Source: Fallopia convolvulus (Eukaryota > Streptophyta > Magnoliopsida > Caryophyllales > Polygonaceae). From it: a stretch of 64,000 nt of DNA. The stretch spans positions 26,139,962-26,203,961 of the forward strand of contig OZ024724.1 of NCBI GenBank assembly GCA_964016875.1, given 5' to 3'. This document shows positions 21,519 through 32,101 of the stretch, piece after piece. A program made the position numbers and the translations under genes. A model generated the notes under the pieces. That model searched no databases and was not told where the DNA came from. It was given only the letters and a program-made list of their open reading frames with translations. Position 1 is the first letter of the stretch. Each line of letters opens with the position of its first letter.

Positions 21519-22521
21519 TTTCTACCACTGGTGCCTGCACAATAGATGGCAAAAGCTTCTCGCTTGGCAAGGTTAGTGGTATGGGCTTTGAGCCCGGTGG
21601 CATGAGCGGATGCTCAAAGTGAGCATTCAACTCTGCCACCACTTCCTGCAGGTCAGTCTTTAATTCCAAATCCGAAGTTTCATTCATAATAGCATTTTCC
21701 AAGGTGGATTTCAAAGCTTCAGATTCATGCATGTTAAAAAATTCTTGAGCAAGTGGCTCTACTACATCAACTAAGCACAGTGAGGAGTCTTCGGGAGGGT
21801 ATTTCATTGCATCATAAATATTATACTCTACCCTTTTCCCGTCGAATTCCATAGTAAGAGAACCACTACAGACATCAATCTTAGTTTTAGCTGTTTTCAG
21901 AAAAGGTCTACCTAGCAAAATAGGTACAGCATGCTTATCATGGTCCATATCTAAGACATAGAAATCAGCAGGAAATATCAGATTATCAACCATTACAAGC
22001 ACATCTTCAACTATTCCTTTAGGATAACCATTTGACCTATCAGCTAACTGTATCACAACACCAGTTTCTTGCAGAGGACCCAATTCAAGCATTTTGTACA
22101 CAGAGTAAGGTAAAACATTAATTGAAGCACCTAGATCTAACATGGCTTTATCAATTTTTGTATCACCAATAATGCAGGGAATAGTGAACATGCCAAGGTC
22201 ACCACATTTCTGAGGCATACGCCTGTGAAACACAGCTGTCACATGTTCACTTACAGAGATTTTCTGTTTCCCTTTTAGCTTTTGAGTTCTTTTTATGGTG
22301 CACAATTCTTTCAAAAACTTAGCATATCTAGGAATGCTTTTAATCAGTTTAAGTAAAGGAATGTTTACCTCACACTTGTTGAATGTCTCGAACAATTCCT
22401 TGTCGTTCTCCAGCTTTTGGGTCTCTTTTAATGTCTCTGGAAAGGGTGGAACCGGTGCATAAGACTTTAGAGGGGTTTCAGACAAATCAGCATTGACGTC
22501 TAGATTGCTCGGGATCGCCAT
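21475..22521 (-). pseudogene. Element B aspartic protease region
   Basis: The open frame of about 348 codons holds a retropepsin-like domain. The active-site motif DLGAS is followed by INVLP, and about 65 residues later by ILLGRPFL, the flap-distal motif of plant gypsy proteases. The DLGA form instead of DTGA is common in Athila elements. It lies in a different frame from the gag piece, and the change of frame falls at the edge of the GC-rich palindromic tract. At its 3' end it overlaps the RT frame by 44 bp, with a further frame change, so Gag-Pol cannot be made from this copy without frame correction. Confidence 0.85.
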
Positions 22522-24194
22522 AGAGCGCGGCCGCGCTTTTAGCAGCCAAGCCGCACAATCCTGATTGAGACGTCATTGTGCGGCTTGGCAATTGCGCGGC
22601 CGCGCTTTGTGGCGTCTCGTCCCCGAGCAATCCCAACTGGGACTGTATTGCGCGGGGTGGCAATTGCTCGGTCGCGCTTTTAGCAGGCTGGCCGAGCAAT
22701 TCGTCCCCGAATGAATGACTTGGAATCTCATCTGTAAGCTCGATTTTTTCTTCTGTTTCGCCCTGAGCTTCTTCTGTTATGCCCCTTCTGATTGGTATGT
22801 GCCCGTCCCTGGGCTCTACTTGAAGCTCTCGTCCACTCCTCAGAGTAATAGCATTGACATTCTGTTTCGGATTGAGCTCGGTCTGAGATGGCAACTTACT
22901 TGAATCTCTAGCTTCTAGTTTGCCTACAGCATTGGCAATTTGACTGACTTGAGTCTCTAGATTGTGGATGCTAGACTTGGTCTCTTGTTAAAATTGGCTC
23001 ATTGAGCCTTGAGGACGGGGCATTCTGATTGTCCCCTTGAGGACGGGGTTGAAAAGGTGGCTTATATGGAGCTTGGCCACCCTGCTGATTGAATTGCTGA
23101 TTGTTGGAATTTCCGTACCTCAGATTAGGATGATCCCTCCAGCCTGGATTGTAGGTGTTGGAGAAGGGATCATACCTCGGCCTAGGTGGTCCATAGCCTC
23201 CCAATGCATTCACCTCAGGGTTTTGATCTTGAAGTGTAGGGCATGAATCAGTGAGATGCATGGTATCAAAACAAATCTCACAGGATTTCACCTGTTGTCT
23301 ACCACCTTGCTGCAACAGCTGCTTCATCATCATTTTCAATTCAGTGACTTCATCTTGGATTCTTGTATTAGCCACTACTGAATTTGCAACTCTCGAGCTA
23401 GTCTCTTTTTTGAACTGTCTTGTGCCCTCAAACAGTTGTGTAAACAGGTCAAACGCAACAGCAGGAGTTTTGTTGAGAATGTGACCTTGGCAAGCTGCAT
23501 TGACCATTCTTCTCTCATCATCCAAGAGGCCATTGAAAAGATATAGAATCAGGTCTTGAACAGTGTAGCCATGGAAAGGACAGTTGGCTACCAACCTCTT
23601 GAACCTCTCATACTATTCGTACAAGGACTCATTAGCTTCTTGTTCGATGTTACTGATTTGCTTTTTCAGATCGTTGAGCCTTGTAGCAGGGAAGTACTTC
23701 TCCAGAAAAGCTTCCTTCATCTTAGCCCATGTATCAATACTTCCCGGAGCCAAGTAGTAAAACCAGTCTTTAGCCTGATCCTTGAGAGAAAAAGGAAAGG
23801 CTCTCAGCGCGATCTGGTCATGAGTCACATCAGCAGGCTTCATGCTGGAGCACACAGCATGAAATTCAAAAAGATGCTTGTTGGGGTCTTCACCACTATG
23901 CCCATGGAATGAAGGCAAAAGGTGGATCAACCCGGATTTCAGCTCAAACTTGACTCCCTCACCGAGAGCAGGGAATTGCACTACCAATGGCTGTTGTGTC
24001 AAATTTGGTGCAGTCAACTGTCTCAGAGTTTGGTCACCCATCTCAACAGATTCAGATTCAGAGTTAGATTCTTCAAGAAAGAACGGTAAGGCCTGAAAGT
24101 GATTCCGGATTTCCTTCCTTAGCTTGAAGAGTGTCCTGTCAATATCTGGATCAAACAACAGGGGAGATGAGTTAGTAGCATGGGTATGAACCAT
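22487..24194 (-). pseudogene. Element B gag
   Basis: The reading frame opens at ATG 24194, 55 bp after the primer site. Residues about 100-190 form a plant retrotransposon capsid domain (HLFEF, then a DWFYYL motif). A TAG stop interrupts it at about 23610-23612, after which the same frame runs to 22971 and includes a perfect CCHC zinc knuckle (C-x2-C-x4-H-x4-C, about 23280-23245 region). A frameshift near 23010 and a TAA near 22988 follow. The last open piece (22894-22487) contains TLRSGR, the usual Athila gag-protease junction motif. It then runs through a GC-rich palindromic tract (22504-22700) that encodes an odd Ala/Gln/Ser-rich segment. Gag packages the element RNA; this copy is defective. 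Confidence 0.85.
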
Positions 24195-24249
24195 ATAACA
24201 GGTTCACACCCAAAACAGCACAAAAGTAATAAACACAAATAGCGACGAG

Positions 24250-24267
24250 TCCCCGGCAACGGCGCCA
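24250..24267 (-). other. Primer binding site of element B (tRNA-Asp type)
   Basis: The minus strand reads TGGCGCCGTTGCCGGGGA, four bases from the LTR end. It is identical to the site of element A at 8262-8279 and typical of Athila elements. Confidence 0.9.
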
Positions 24268-24271
24268 AATT

Positions 24272-25496
24272 TGATGAGGTATTTTTCAGTCGTTTACCTA
24301 TCAAAGAATCCTAACTTAACCAACTCAGTAGAGCGGCAAGTAAGGGTCGATCCCACAGAGACTTGTGTATTTATGCTCTTACTTATGTGCCAAGTAACGA
24401 ATTTGGGGGGTTTGTGATTGTAAGTTCTAAACTATTATGCAAAATAGAAACTATCTAAGAATGCAAAAGATGGTTTTAATCAATTAAGAGACAAGCGTGT
24501 TCAACTAGTTAAATCCATCACAGATATGCTTATTGATCATTGATTCTTTCGATTCTCAATTCCCTTGAATAATCTACCGTGGATTATTATCCAAAACTTT
24601 ATATTTAGTTGAAAGAGCTAACAATCTGAATAACCCTAATCATCTAACCACCTAGAACAACGCCTAGATTCAATTAAACGACAGCTTTAAGTCCAAAGTA
24701 TCGATAGAAACAAATACTCAACGCAAACAGCTAATCAAGTTATCTGTGGTTTATTCCCTCTACAATTGAATAGCCCAAACGAGTCTAAGCAATTATAGTG
24801 GCTACTTTATCTAATCAATCCCGAACGGGACTTGATCAGATTAGTTGTAAATTAACCTAGAAATTCTATTAGGTAGCTAATCTAACAAAACCCTAGAATA
24901 ATTCTGATTCAATTAAGCACAGGGAATAAAACCTTTTCAAGTTGATGAGAATCAATCAAACCTCACAATAGTATGCAATCTATGATTTCAATAACTAGTC
25001 AAACACAAGAGAAATTAGCAATACATAATTAAAATAAAATCAAACTTACAAGAGGTTCAAAGATTGCTCCTTTGAGAAAACTCTCTCCAAAGAAACCCTA
25101 GCCTCCAAAGTTGATCAAAAGTTCTCTAAAAATAAACTAACATAAAGTATTTATATGTCTCTAAAAATATCCCTCAAACTCTATCTTAAACACATATACT
25201 CGGAAATTATAAGCCCATAAAATCAAACACTAAAGCCCAAAAACCAAATCTCGGCCCAAACTCTTGTCCGTTAAAAAACCCAGATTGCGCGGCATCGGCC
25301 TGCATTGCGCGGCCGCGCATTTGCCTCCCCGCGCAATTGGCACTCAGATGGGATTGTGCGGGCTACTACGCGGCTTCGATCCCGAGCACTTGGCTCTTGG
25401 CTTGGCTCGGTTCTTTCTTGTCTTAGCTTGTCTCCTGGCATGTCCTAGTTTCCTTAGCTTGCTTGACTCGTAATCCACCACCATGCTCCATCTGCA
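24272..25496 (-). repeat. 5' LTR of element B, truncated at outer end
   Basis: This 1225-bp copy aligns with the two left pieces from TGATGAGG at 24272 to CTCCATCTGCA at 25496, then stops matching. The left copy continues 164 bp further before its polypurine tract. The U3 end, including any promoter elements there, has therefore been lost or replaced. The GCGCGGCCGCGC cassette is at 25283-25374. Confidence 0.85.
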
Positions 25497-27518
25497 TAAC
25501 CTATGTACGACTAGGAATAACATGTCATTAAATCTACAACAATATAAATCCTAGATTCATTTTATTTCATACAAAAGTTCCCAACATAGTCAAAAAACAG
25601 TTTAAGGCACATGAAAACATATAATAAGACATGTAACATGCTTGATAAAACGAGTGATGCATAAACGATTTTATATGGAAATCGAACCCAAACGACTTGC
25701 CTTGAGTGTTTGATGATTCGAGATAGATTGCGTATCGAGATTAGGGTGACGTTGAACGTCTTGTTCCTAAGCATACGCTTAAGTTAGCATAAGTATAATA
25801 TACAACTTTAGACTATCATGATCCTAAATAATTTATGAATCATGACTCACCTAACATAATTCTTATGTTAATTGTTATAACAATTATCTCATAAAATTAT
25901 TATTTAACTTCATTATATAAAATAATATATTATAAAATACCTTGTTAATCCCAAAATATTTTTAGGAATTAGAATATCTCAAAAATAGTATATAATACTT
26001 ATTATATTCAAAATAGTATTTAAAGACCAATTTTATTTTATTTTACGAATTACTTTATAATAGTCTAAGTCATGCTAATTTCTTAAAATAACTTTTTGTT
26101 TTCCAAAAGTCATGATATTTTACCCAAAGTATATAATGACTATATACTCTTAGGAACCAGTAAAAATTTATATTTTTAGAAACCCATTTATTTTATAAAA
26201 TTCACTCATTAATTCAAAATTAGTCCATATTTTTTAATAATACTTAGATCATGAACAAATACCTTCAAACTATATGATAAAACATCTTATATTATATAAA
26301 GTTCATAACCGAACCCCTTTTTAGTTTCTCAATCCATTTTAGTCTCGGTTGGGATTAATCTAACTCGAAATGTATTTATTATTTATAAAAATAATTTTTC
26401 ATATAAAATCCTATATTATAATTTCATAAATTCATAAAAACTATAGTAGTTTAGGAACCGGTTAAAGTTTAGTTTTACGAACCATAAAAATAGGTAAACC
26501 GGTACTTTTATTAAAAACGAAAAACAGTGAACCGGGTTCATCTGAACCTGTATTCTATCTCTCACCATATTCGTTTGGACTGGTTTTGGATCTAATTTTT
26601 CCCATTTTAGCATGCAATTTGTGTTCCATCTTCAAATTAACATCTTAATTTGAATTGCATACGGTAAATGGGACGGAATAGGAACTTACAAATCGAAATT
26701 TGGTTGAGTTTGGCGAAATTGAAAACTCCAGTGACCCTCGAAAATTCCGGCGAGCTGTTGGCACTTCACGACCAATTCGTGACCCGAAAATACTCGAAAA
26801 CTCCCTTGAATTGTCTGAATTTTGAGATTTGAGGACAAGTGATGTGAAAATTGGCAAATCTGAAGCCTCCTTTAAATAGTCTCAATCAAACTCAAGATAA
26901 CTCCAAATGAATTCATTGTAATTACCCGAGCCATTGAATGTCCAGCCATTTAAGTGACGGTTTCGGCTTGTTAAAGCATCATTTACTATCCAATTAAGCC
27001 TAATTAATCTTCCTTATCCACTTTCCATCCTTATCCAGCTTTTATCCATTCAATTCGAGCCATTAATTGCCAAATTGAGCATCTAGGTTTTCGAACTTAT
27101 GCAGAAATTTCGATCTCAAAACTTGTATTGTTTGCAACCATTGAATGAGGGGTTTGATAGATCAGGTTATGGGCTTTCCGGAACATCTTTCGGATCGAAA
27201 ATCCGTTAAGAAACGAAGAAGTTATGAGCATTTGAAATTTCAGGCTGAAGGTTGAAGATGACCCATTTCGGAATCAATCTATTTCCGAAATATTGCACAA
27301 ACAACCCTCTTGTTTTGCAAAAGTGATAAAAAAAAATGCCCCTTCATTCTAACATTTGTACTTTAAATAAAATCATATGAACCTTATTCCATTTTATTTG
27401 ATTAAAACTTTAGTTAAACTATTTATACACTTTTTTATAAAATATAACTATAACACTTATAATTAAGCCATGTTACATATAAGTATTTTCTTATAACTTT
27501 TTACTATTCACTTAATGT
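25497..27518. other. AT-rich intergenic or decayed repeat DNA
   Basis: About 2 kb between the truncated LTR of element B and the Pack-MULE contains no supportable gene. The 25800-26500 part is very AT-rich. The 26680-27260 part, read on the minus strand, has the look of an LTR or untranslated leader, but I find no partner copy, primer site or domain. Confidence 0.4.
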
Positions 27519-27527
27519 TATAAAATT

Positions 27528-27724
27528 GGCTTTTTTACCGGAAACCACCCGTACAATATGTCATATTAGCGTAAACCACCCTTTCAATGGCTATTTACCG
27601 AGAACCACCCCTACAACGCCTTCCGTTAGGTTTTTATCACCCAATTAAAATTTTCCGTCAGAAATCCCGTTAACTTGTGCAATGACCCTTTTGCCCCTCT
27701 TTTTCTCCCAAATTACATCCCAAA
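27528..27724 (+). repeat. Left terminal inverted repeat of the Pack-MULE
   Basis: About 195 bp, matching the complement of 28418-28613 with only scattered differences (for example GTCATATT against GCCATATT). The similarity fades around CAAATTACATCCC. Confidence 0.85.
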
Positions 27725-27741
27725 CTCCCCACCTTTTCCGT

Positions 27742-27969
27742 CACCTCCTTAAGATCTCCGCCTTCAACCTCTCTGTCCCCTCCGACGCCGTCGCCTTCTC
27801 GCACCTCGCCTCCAAGCTCGACTTCACTCTCTCCACCAAATTCACCGTCGCCGTCGCCTCCTCCGCTGGGGTATAGGTCGGCAACGCTACTCTCCCGGCG
27901 TTCACGCATTCCCCCAGGAACACGACGATTCTGAAGGGGACGGTGGCCAGCGACCCGAATCGTGACTAG
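27742..27969 (+). pseudogene. LEA_2/NHL-like gene fragment captured by the Pack-MULE
   Basis: One frame, broken by a TAG at 27874-27876, reads as part of an LEA_2 (NDR1/HIN1-like, hydroxyproline-rich glycoprotein) domain: an ISAFNLSV strand, a FDFTLS-type strand, then LPAFTH followed by RNTTILKGTV. In the family these follow a single membrane segment, which is missing here. The NPN motif usually found between the strands is also missing, so this is a partial copy. The fragment is very GC-rich. Assignment rests on motif memory; a database search would settle it. Confidence 0.5.
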
Positions 27970-28417
27970 ACCCTAACTCCGCTCCACCGCCTTCTTCACC
28001 ACTATCCCTCCGCCGCCACGTCACCACTCCACCACAACAACCCTCTCCCTCTGCCACATCCTCGTCGTCGCCATCAACCACACGATCTCCCTTGTAACAG
28101 TCGCCCAATCGAAGATTTTGAGCTCGATTCCGCTCCAAGAGCTCACCGTGGAGCGGATCCAGATCGAGCGCCAGGGAGCAGATCCAGATCTAGAGGAGAC
28201 GAATTTGCGGATCTGGAGGAGACGAATTCCGGCGCCAGGGAGTGGATCCAGATCGAGCTCGCCCCGATTTCTCGGATGATCAGCAACTCTCGCCGTAACC
28301 AAGTACATCGAGACAATGTGCCGCCAATTCAAAGATTCAGAAACCAAACCTAGGGTTTCCACCGTGGATGACCTCAAGAGATCCGAATGCGCAGTCGAGA
28401 GGGAGAAAGAGGAAGAT

Positions 28418-28613
28418 TGGGGTGTAATTTGGTGGAAAAAAGAGGGGCAAAAGGGTCATTTCATAAGTTAACGGGATTTTTGACGGAAAATTTTAATTGG
28501 GTGGTAAAAACCTAACGGAAGGCATTGTAGGGGTGGTTCTCGGTAAATAACCATTGAAAGGGTGGTTTACGCTAATATGGCATATTGTACGGGTGGTTTC
28601 CGGTAAAAAAGCC
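28418..28613 (-). repeat. Right terminal inverted repeat of the Pack-MULE
   Basis: Inverted copy of 27528-27724. It carries a few single-base insertions relative to the left copy. Confidence 0.85.
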
Positions 28614-28622
28614 TATAAAATA

Positions 28623-30190
28623 ATTATATAACCTTTCAAATGTTATAAGATAATAACCATATAATCATAAGAGAAAGTTACATTATAAAATATTATTCAA
28701 ATATTTTATAGCATAAAAAGGAAATTACATTTTTACCCTTGTAAAAAATAGGGATATTCCTCTTTGATTGGTCGAGAGTGAGGCAGTTAGTCATTGGTTG
28801 AGAATATGGTGGTCGTTGAGTGGTTAAATGGGGCGGGAATGTCAGCTTTTGAACAACGAGGTTTAGACCTCGTGACCGAGGTCTTGAGGCCTCGCAAGGG
28901 AAGGGATCTACCTTTTTTAAGAAGGGTATGGAAAAGGCCTTTGAGTTTAATCTCGTGAATCCCCCCAGATCCCGCTATTCCTCGTACTCTGGTCCCACTG
29001 TTCATATTCTGCTACTTTGCGCACCATCAACTTCCTCTTGTCATTTTCCATTTAGGGTTGTAACTATCATTATATCTTTGTTTATTTTAACTTATTTCTT
29101 GTTTTAGAAGGATTCATTTTAAATAAATTTAACATTGAAGAAAACATGAAATGGAAATTCAGAGAAACCGAAAGAAAAAAAGAGAGAAGAAAAGCACACC
29201 ACAAGATTGAGAAGAATGGGTTTACATCCATATGGAATCTTTGTTAGGACAAAGGAATTATCCACAATACTTCTCCCAGCGTCGTCGTCCGCCATCGCGT
29301 CGTCGCTTGAAGCCGCTGCCAGAGGAAGGCGCCAGCTGCTGCTATGTTGTTGTACAATTCAAATTTGTAAGTAGAATTGACTGAAATCATTAATTAGAGA
29401 GAAAGAAAGGTTCAAATTGGCAATAGATTAGAGAGAAAGAAAGGTTCGAGAGAAATTTGTTCAATTAGGGAAGAATAGTGCAGATTAGAGAGAAAGAAAG
29501 GTTCTAGAGAAATTGTATTTCCCTCCAACAAAATCTGTTCACATTGGTTCAAATTGGCAATATATTTGCAAATAATTAAACCCTAATCCTCCATAGATTA
29601 CCAAGATATGTAAGTATATAAAGAATTGTTGAAACTAGAACCTCATATCCTAAATCCTAATTCTATACAAGGAGAAAACCTGGAAATTAATTAAGTAAAT
29701 CAAGGTACCTGGTGATAGTGGTAACAAGGCATAGGTTGGCGGATTAGTGGGATGAGGGAACCGGCTAAGACATCGGCGACAATTCCATGCCAGGCAACGG
29801 ATTGCTGGGACGGGCATCTTTCCAGACAAAGGCGAAGTGAGGAAGAAACAGGAGAAAGTATTCTAATTTCAATTCTCGTGATTTTCTGTAAAACTAAAAT
29901 TAAAAAAGAATTAAAATCTATGCTTTTATGAAATTGGAAAAAAAGGATGTTGATTTGGAAATTTAAAACAAGTGGACCAATTATTTTAAAGAGACACAAT
30001 ATGGGGACATGGTTTGGGGATAGAAGAATTGAATCGAAACACAATACACATGACAATATTCTATTATAAAGATATTTTTTTTATTCAACAAGTGGACCAC
30101 ATGCACACTCTTCAACCAATATATTAATTTCCATGTGTAAGAAAATCAAAGAGGAATACCAAGCATAGCTAATCCGCAAGGAAAGATAGA
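28623..30190. other. Intergenic DNA with a short minisatellite
   Basis: No gene can be supported. Three copies of TTAGAGAGAAAGAAAGGTTC occur at about 29393, 29428 and 29475, within AT-rich sequence. Confidence 0.45.
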
Positions 30191-30199
30191 TTAGATTAC

Positions 30200-30440
30200 A
30201 GTCCTATTAGTGCAACGGCCGCTTTCTCCCCCATCTGGCCTCAAAGAGGCCCGGGCATAAGCACTCTACCTGGCATCCTTCCCCCTTCTTTGCCAAGAGT
30301 AACGGGTTCAGTCTAGGCTGAGCTCAGTCTTCCCTGAAAGAAAAGTAGTGGTCGTGCAAGAGACCGGGCTATTATGTTTTCCTTGGCTCATCATTGATCT
30401 CTTGAAAAAGCAAGAAAGAAGAAATTGTATCCAAGTCCAG
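30200..30440. other. Possible mitochondrial DNA insertion (NUMT)
   Basis: About 240 bp with balanced base composition and a texture typical of plant mitochondrial intergenic DNA (for example CCTCAAAGAGGCCCGGGC) sit in AT-rich nuclear sequence. No gene is visible in it. The call is by texture only and needs a search. Confidence 0.3.
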
Positions 30441-30994
30441 CATAGAATGAACAGATAGAAATCACTTCCACCCATTCTAGCTACACAAATGAAATGAAAC
30501 CCTAAACCGCATTCAACACCAACACATATCTAATTTCGTAAATCAATCAAAGATAAAGGCGAAACCATCACAAGCAAACCCATAACAAGCTAAATCAAAG
30601 AGATAGGAGAAACACTCGAACCCTGAAACCAAAGCAAGCAAGCTAGCTTACTTTTCACACACCTAGATTCTGGGCTCGCTAGATGGATTTGCACAAGGTG
30701 TCGTTTCCTTCACCAGTGCAAGACCCTCCTAATCCGTCTTCAAAGTCCGAATCAATTTGTGGAGTGTTCTTCGAGCGACTCTCCAATGTCGTGCTCCTTC
30801 TCCTAGATCAAAGTGAAGAAGGAATCGAAGTCGATGATAAACACATGGGTAACTTGATAAATCGGGTAATAATAAAGAAAATGAAGGGTAAAAATGCAAA
30901 ATCACACAATTTAACAAAATAACACACGAAATGGACAGAAGGGTAGCTCTTTGTAAAAAATAATTAACAAATGTGTTAAAATAGGATATAGTTT
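30441..30994. other. Intergenic DNA
   Basis: A 79-codon frame at 30683-30922 has no recognisable domain and no neighbours to support it. Nothing else is seen. Confidence 0.35.
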
Positions 30995-31263
30995 GAGTTT
31001 GGTTCAAATAAAACGAACTCTTATCTTAAAACGTGAAACGAATGCACTTTTTCCAGTTTATAGTGCACTTTTCATACAAAAAGTGCAATCCGAAAAAGTG
31101 AAATACAAAAAGTACCAAAAATGCACTACAAAGTACGAAAAGTGCAAATGCGAAAAAGTGCACTCTGAAGTAGGAAAAGTGCACTACGAACTAGAAAAAG
31201 TGCATTCGTTTTAACATAAGAGTTCGTTTCAGGATAAGAGTTCGTTTCATTTGAACCAAACTC
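30995..31263. mobile_element. MITE-like foldback element with AAAAGTGCA array
   Basis: The ends form inverted repeats: GAGTTTGGTTCAAATAAAAC at 30995 against the complement of GTTTCATTTGAACCAAACTC at 31244-31263, continuing as CGAACTCTTATC on both sides. The interior is an array of degenerate AAAAGTGCA-type units (31050-31205), some followed by CTACGAA or CTCTGAA. There is no open frame. No clear target duplication is visible, so the superfamily is undetermined. Confidence 0.6.
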
Positions 31264-31848
31264 GATTTAGTTATAGTGGAGTTGGAAAAAATGCTATAGA
31301 TAAAGTTGAAGAAATCAAAACTGTTAAATGAAAATTTAGTGGCTAAAATTCATTTTTTTCTCCCCTCATATATTGCAACTTTTTTTAAAAAAAAATTATG
31401 ACAAGTTCAATAATCAATATACTATAACTAAAGTCGAATCTCTCAATTCTACGTGTCGTTGATCTAAATATGCCACATAAGAAAATTAATTTGGCTAATT
31501 ACTTTTATGTCCTTCTCATTTTTTGATTATTATATAATCTAGAATTGTTTTATTCACAATTATTCCATATATAAAATTATCTTAATCATCTCCGATATCT
31601 TTTTAAAGATTGACTATTTAAAATTGGCCTAACACTACAATAAAAAATGGTGTTATTGTTTTAGAAATTTTTTTTTGAAAAAATTACTTTATTCATATTC
31701 CATATATAAAATTGCCTTAATCATGTCTAATATCTTTTTAAATATTGACTATTTAAACTTAGCTTGACACTACAATAAAAATAGATCTAATATTTTAAAA
31801 ATATTATCAAATATTTTTTCTTAATTACCTTAACACTTAAATAAAATA
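31264..31848. other. AT-rich DNA with a 110-bp direct duplication
   Basis: Segments 31550-31655 and 31690-31785 are direct copies, sharing CATATATAAAATT, TATCTTTTTAAA and GACACTACAATAAAAA-type blocks with about 85% identity by eye. No gene is seen. Confidence 0.5.
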
Positions 31849-32020
31849 GGGCGATTCCTTATGCACAGGAAAAAAACGCCCCGCGCACAGCGGAATAATA
31901 CGCTTCATGAAGCGTGCGCTTCATGAAGCGTATGACCCAAGGGTGCCCTTCGCGGGGACCTTGGCTCATGCGCTGAACGAAGCGTCACTCTTTATAAAGA
32001 GTGACGCTTCGTGAAGCGTA
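31849..32020 (+). repeat. Left terminal inverted repeat of the MULE
   Basis: Contains ACGCTTCATGAAGCGT (31900-31915), GCGCTTCATGAAGCGT (31916-31931) and a perfect 36-bp palindrome at 31977-32012 whose centre is CTTTATAAAG. The GCCCTTCGCGGGGACC block lies between them. Confidence 0.75.
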
Positions 32021-32101
32021 AGGGTTTCCAATTCACCACGCCACCGCCGCCATGGAATAGATTAGATAACAAACATTTAAGTCCTATATATATTAATATA
32101 T

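Larger units (their letters stand above)
6319..25496 (-). mobile_element. Element B: Athila-type Ty3/gypsy retrotransposon, split by element A
   Basis: Read on the minus strand: 5' LTR (25496 to 24272, outer end missing), tRNA-Asp primer site (24267-24250), gag, protease, RT, RNase H, integrase, an ATHILA ORF-1-like gene, a polypurine tract (14602-14586) and a 3' LTR (14585 to 6319) interrupted by element A at 6925-13797. Without A and its duplicated target the element would be about 12.3 kb, within the usual Athila range. The LTRs are nearly identical where both are present, so insertion was fairly recent. Even so, gag-pol carries several stops and frameshifts. The 5-bp flanks (CGCGT at 6314-6318; TAACC at 25497-25501) do not match because the right LTR has lost its outer end. 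Confidence 0.9.
27528..28613. mobile_element. Pack-MULE-like element with captured gene fragment
   Basis: Two inverted repeats of about 195 bp (27528-27724 and 28418-28613) start with the same bases, GGCTTTTTTACCGGAAACC, and stay highly similar throughout. The flanks TATAAAATT (27519-27527) and TATAAAATA (28614-28622) fit a 9-bp target duplication with one mismatch, as in Mutator-like elements. The 690-bp interior is GC-rich and unlike the AT-rich surroundings. It encodes no transposase but holds a gene fragment (27742-27969). A 30-bp segment rich in GGATCC/AGATCT-type words repeats at 28140-28260. Confidence 0.8.

Noticed and set aside
6314..25501. Target duplication for element B
   Set aside because: CGCGT and TAACC do not match; the right LTR is truncated, so the true right flank is gone.
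27741..28377. Minus-strand Gly/Arg/Glu-rich frames in the Pack-MULE
   Set aside because: GC-rich shadow frames; the plus-strand frame carries the LEA_2-like motifs.
30683..30922. 79-codon frame as a host gene
   Set aside because: No domain, no start context or neighbour to support it.
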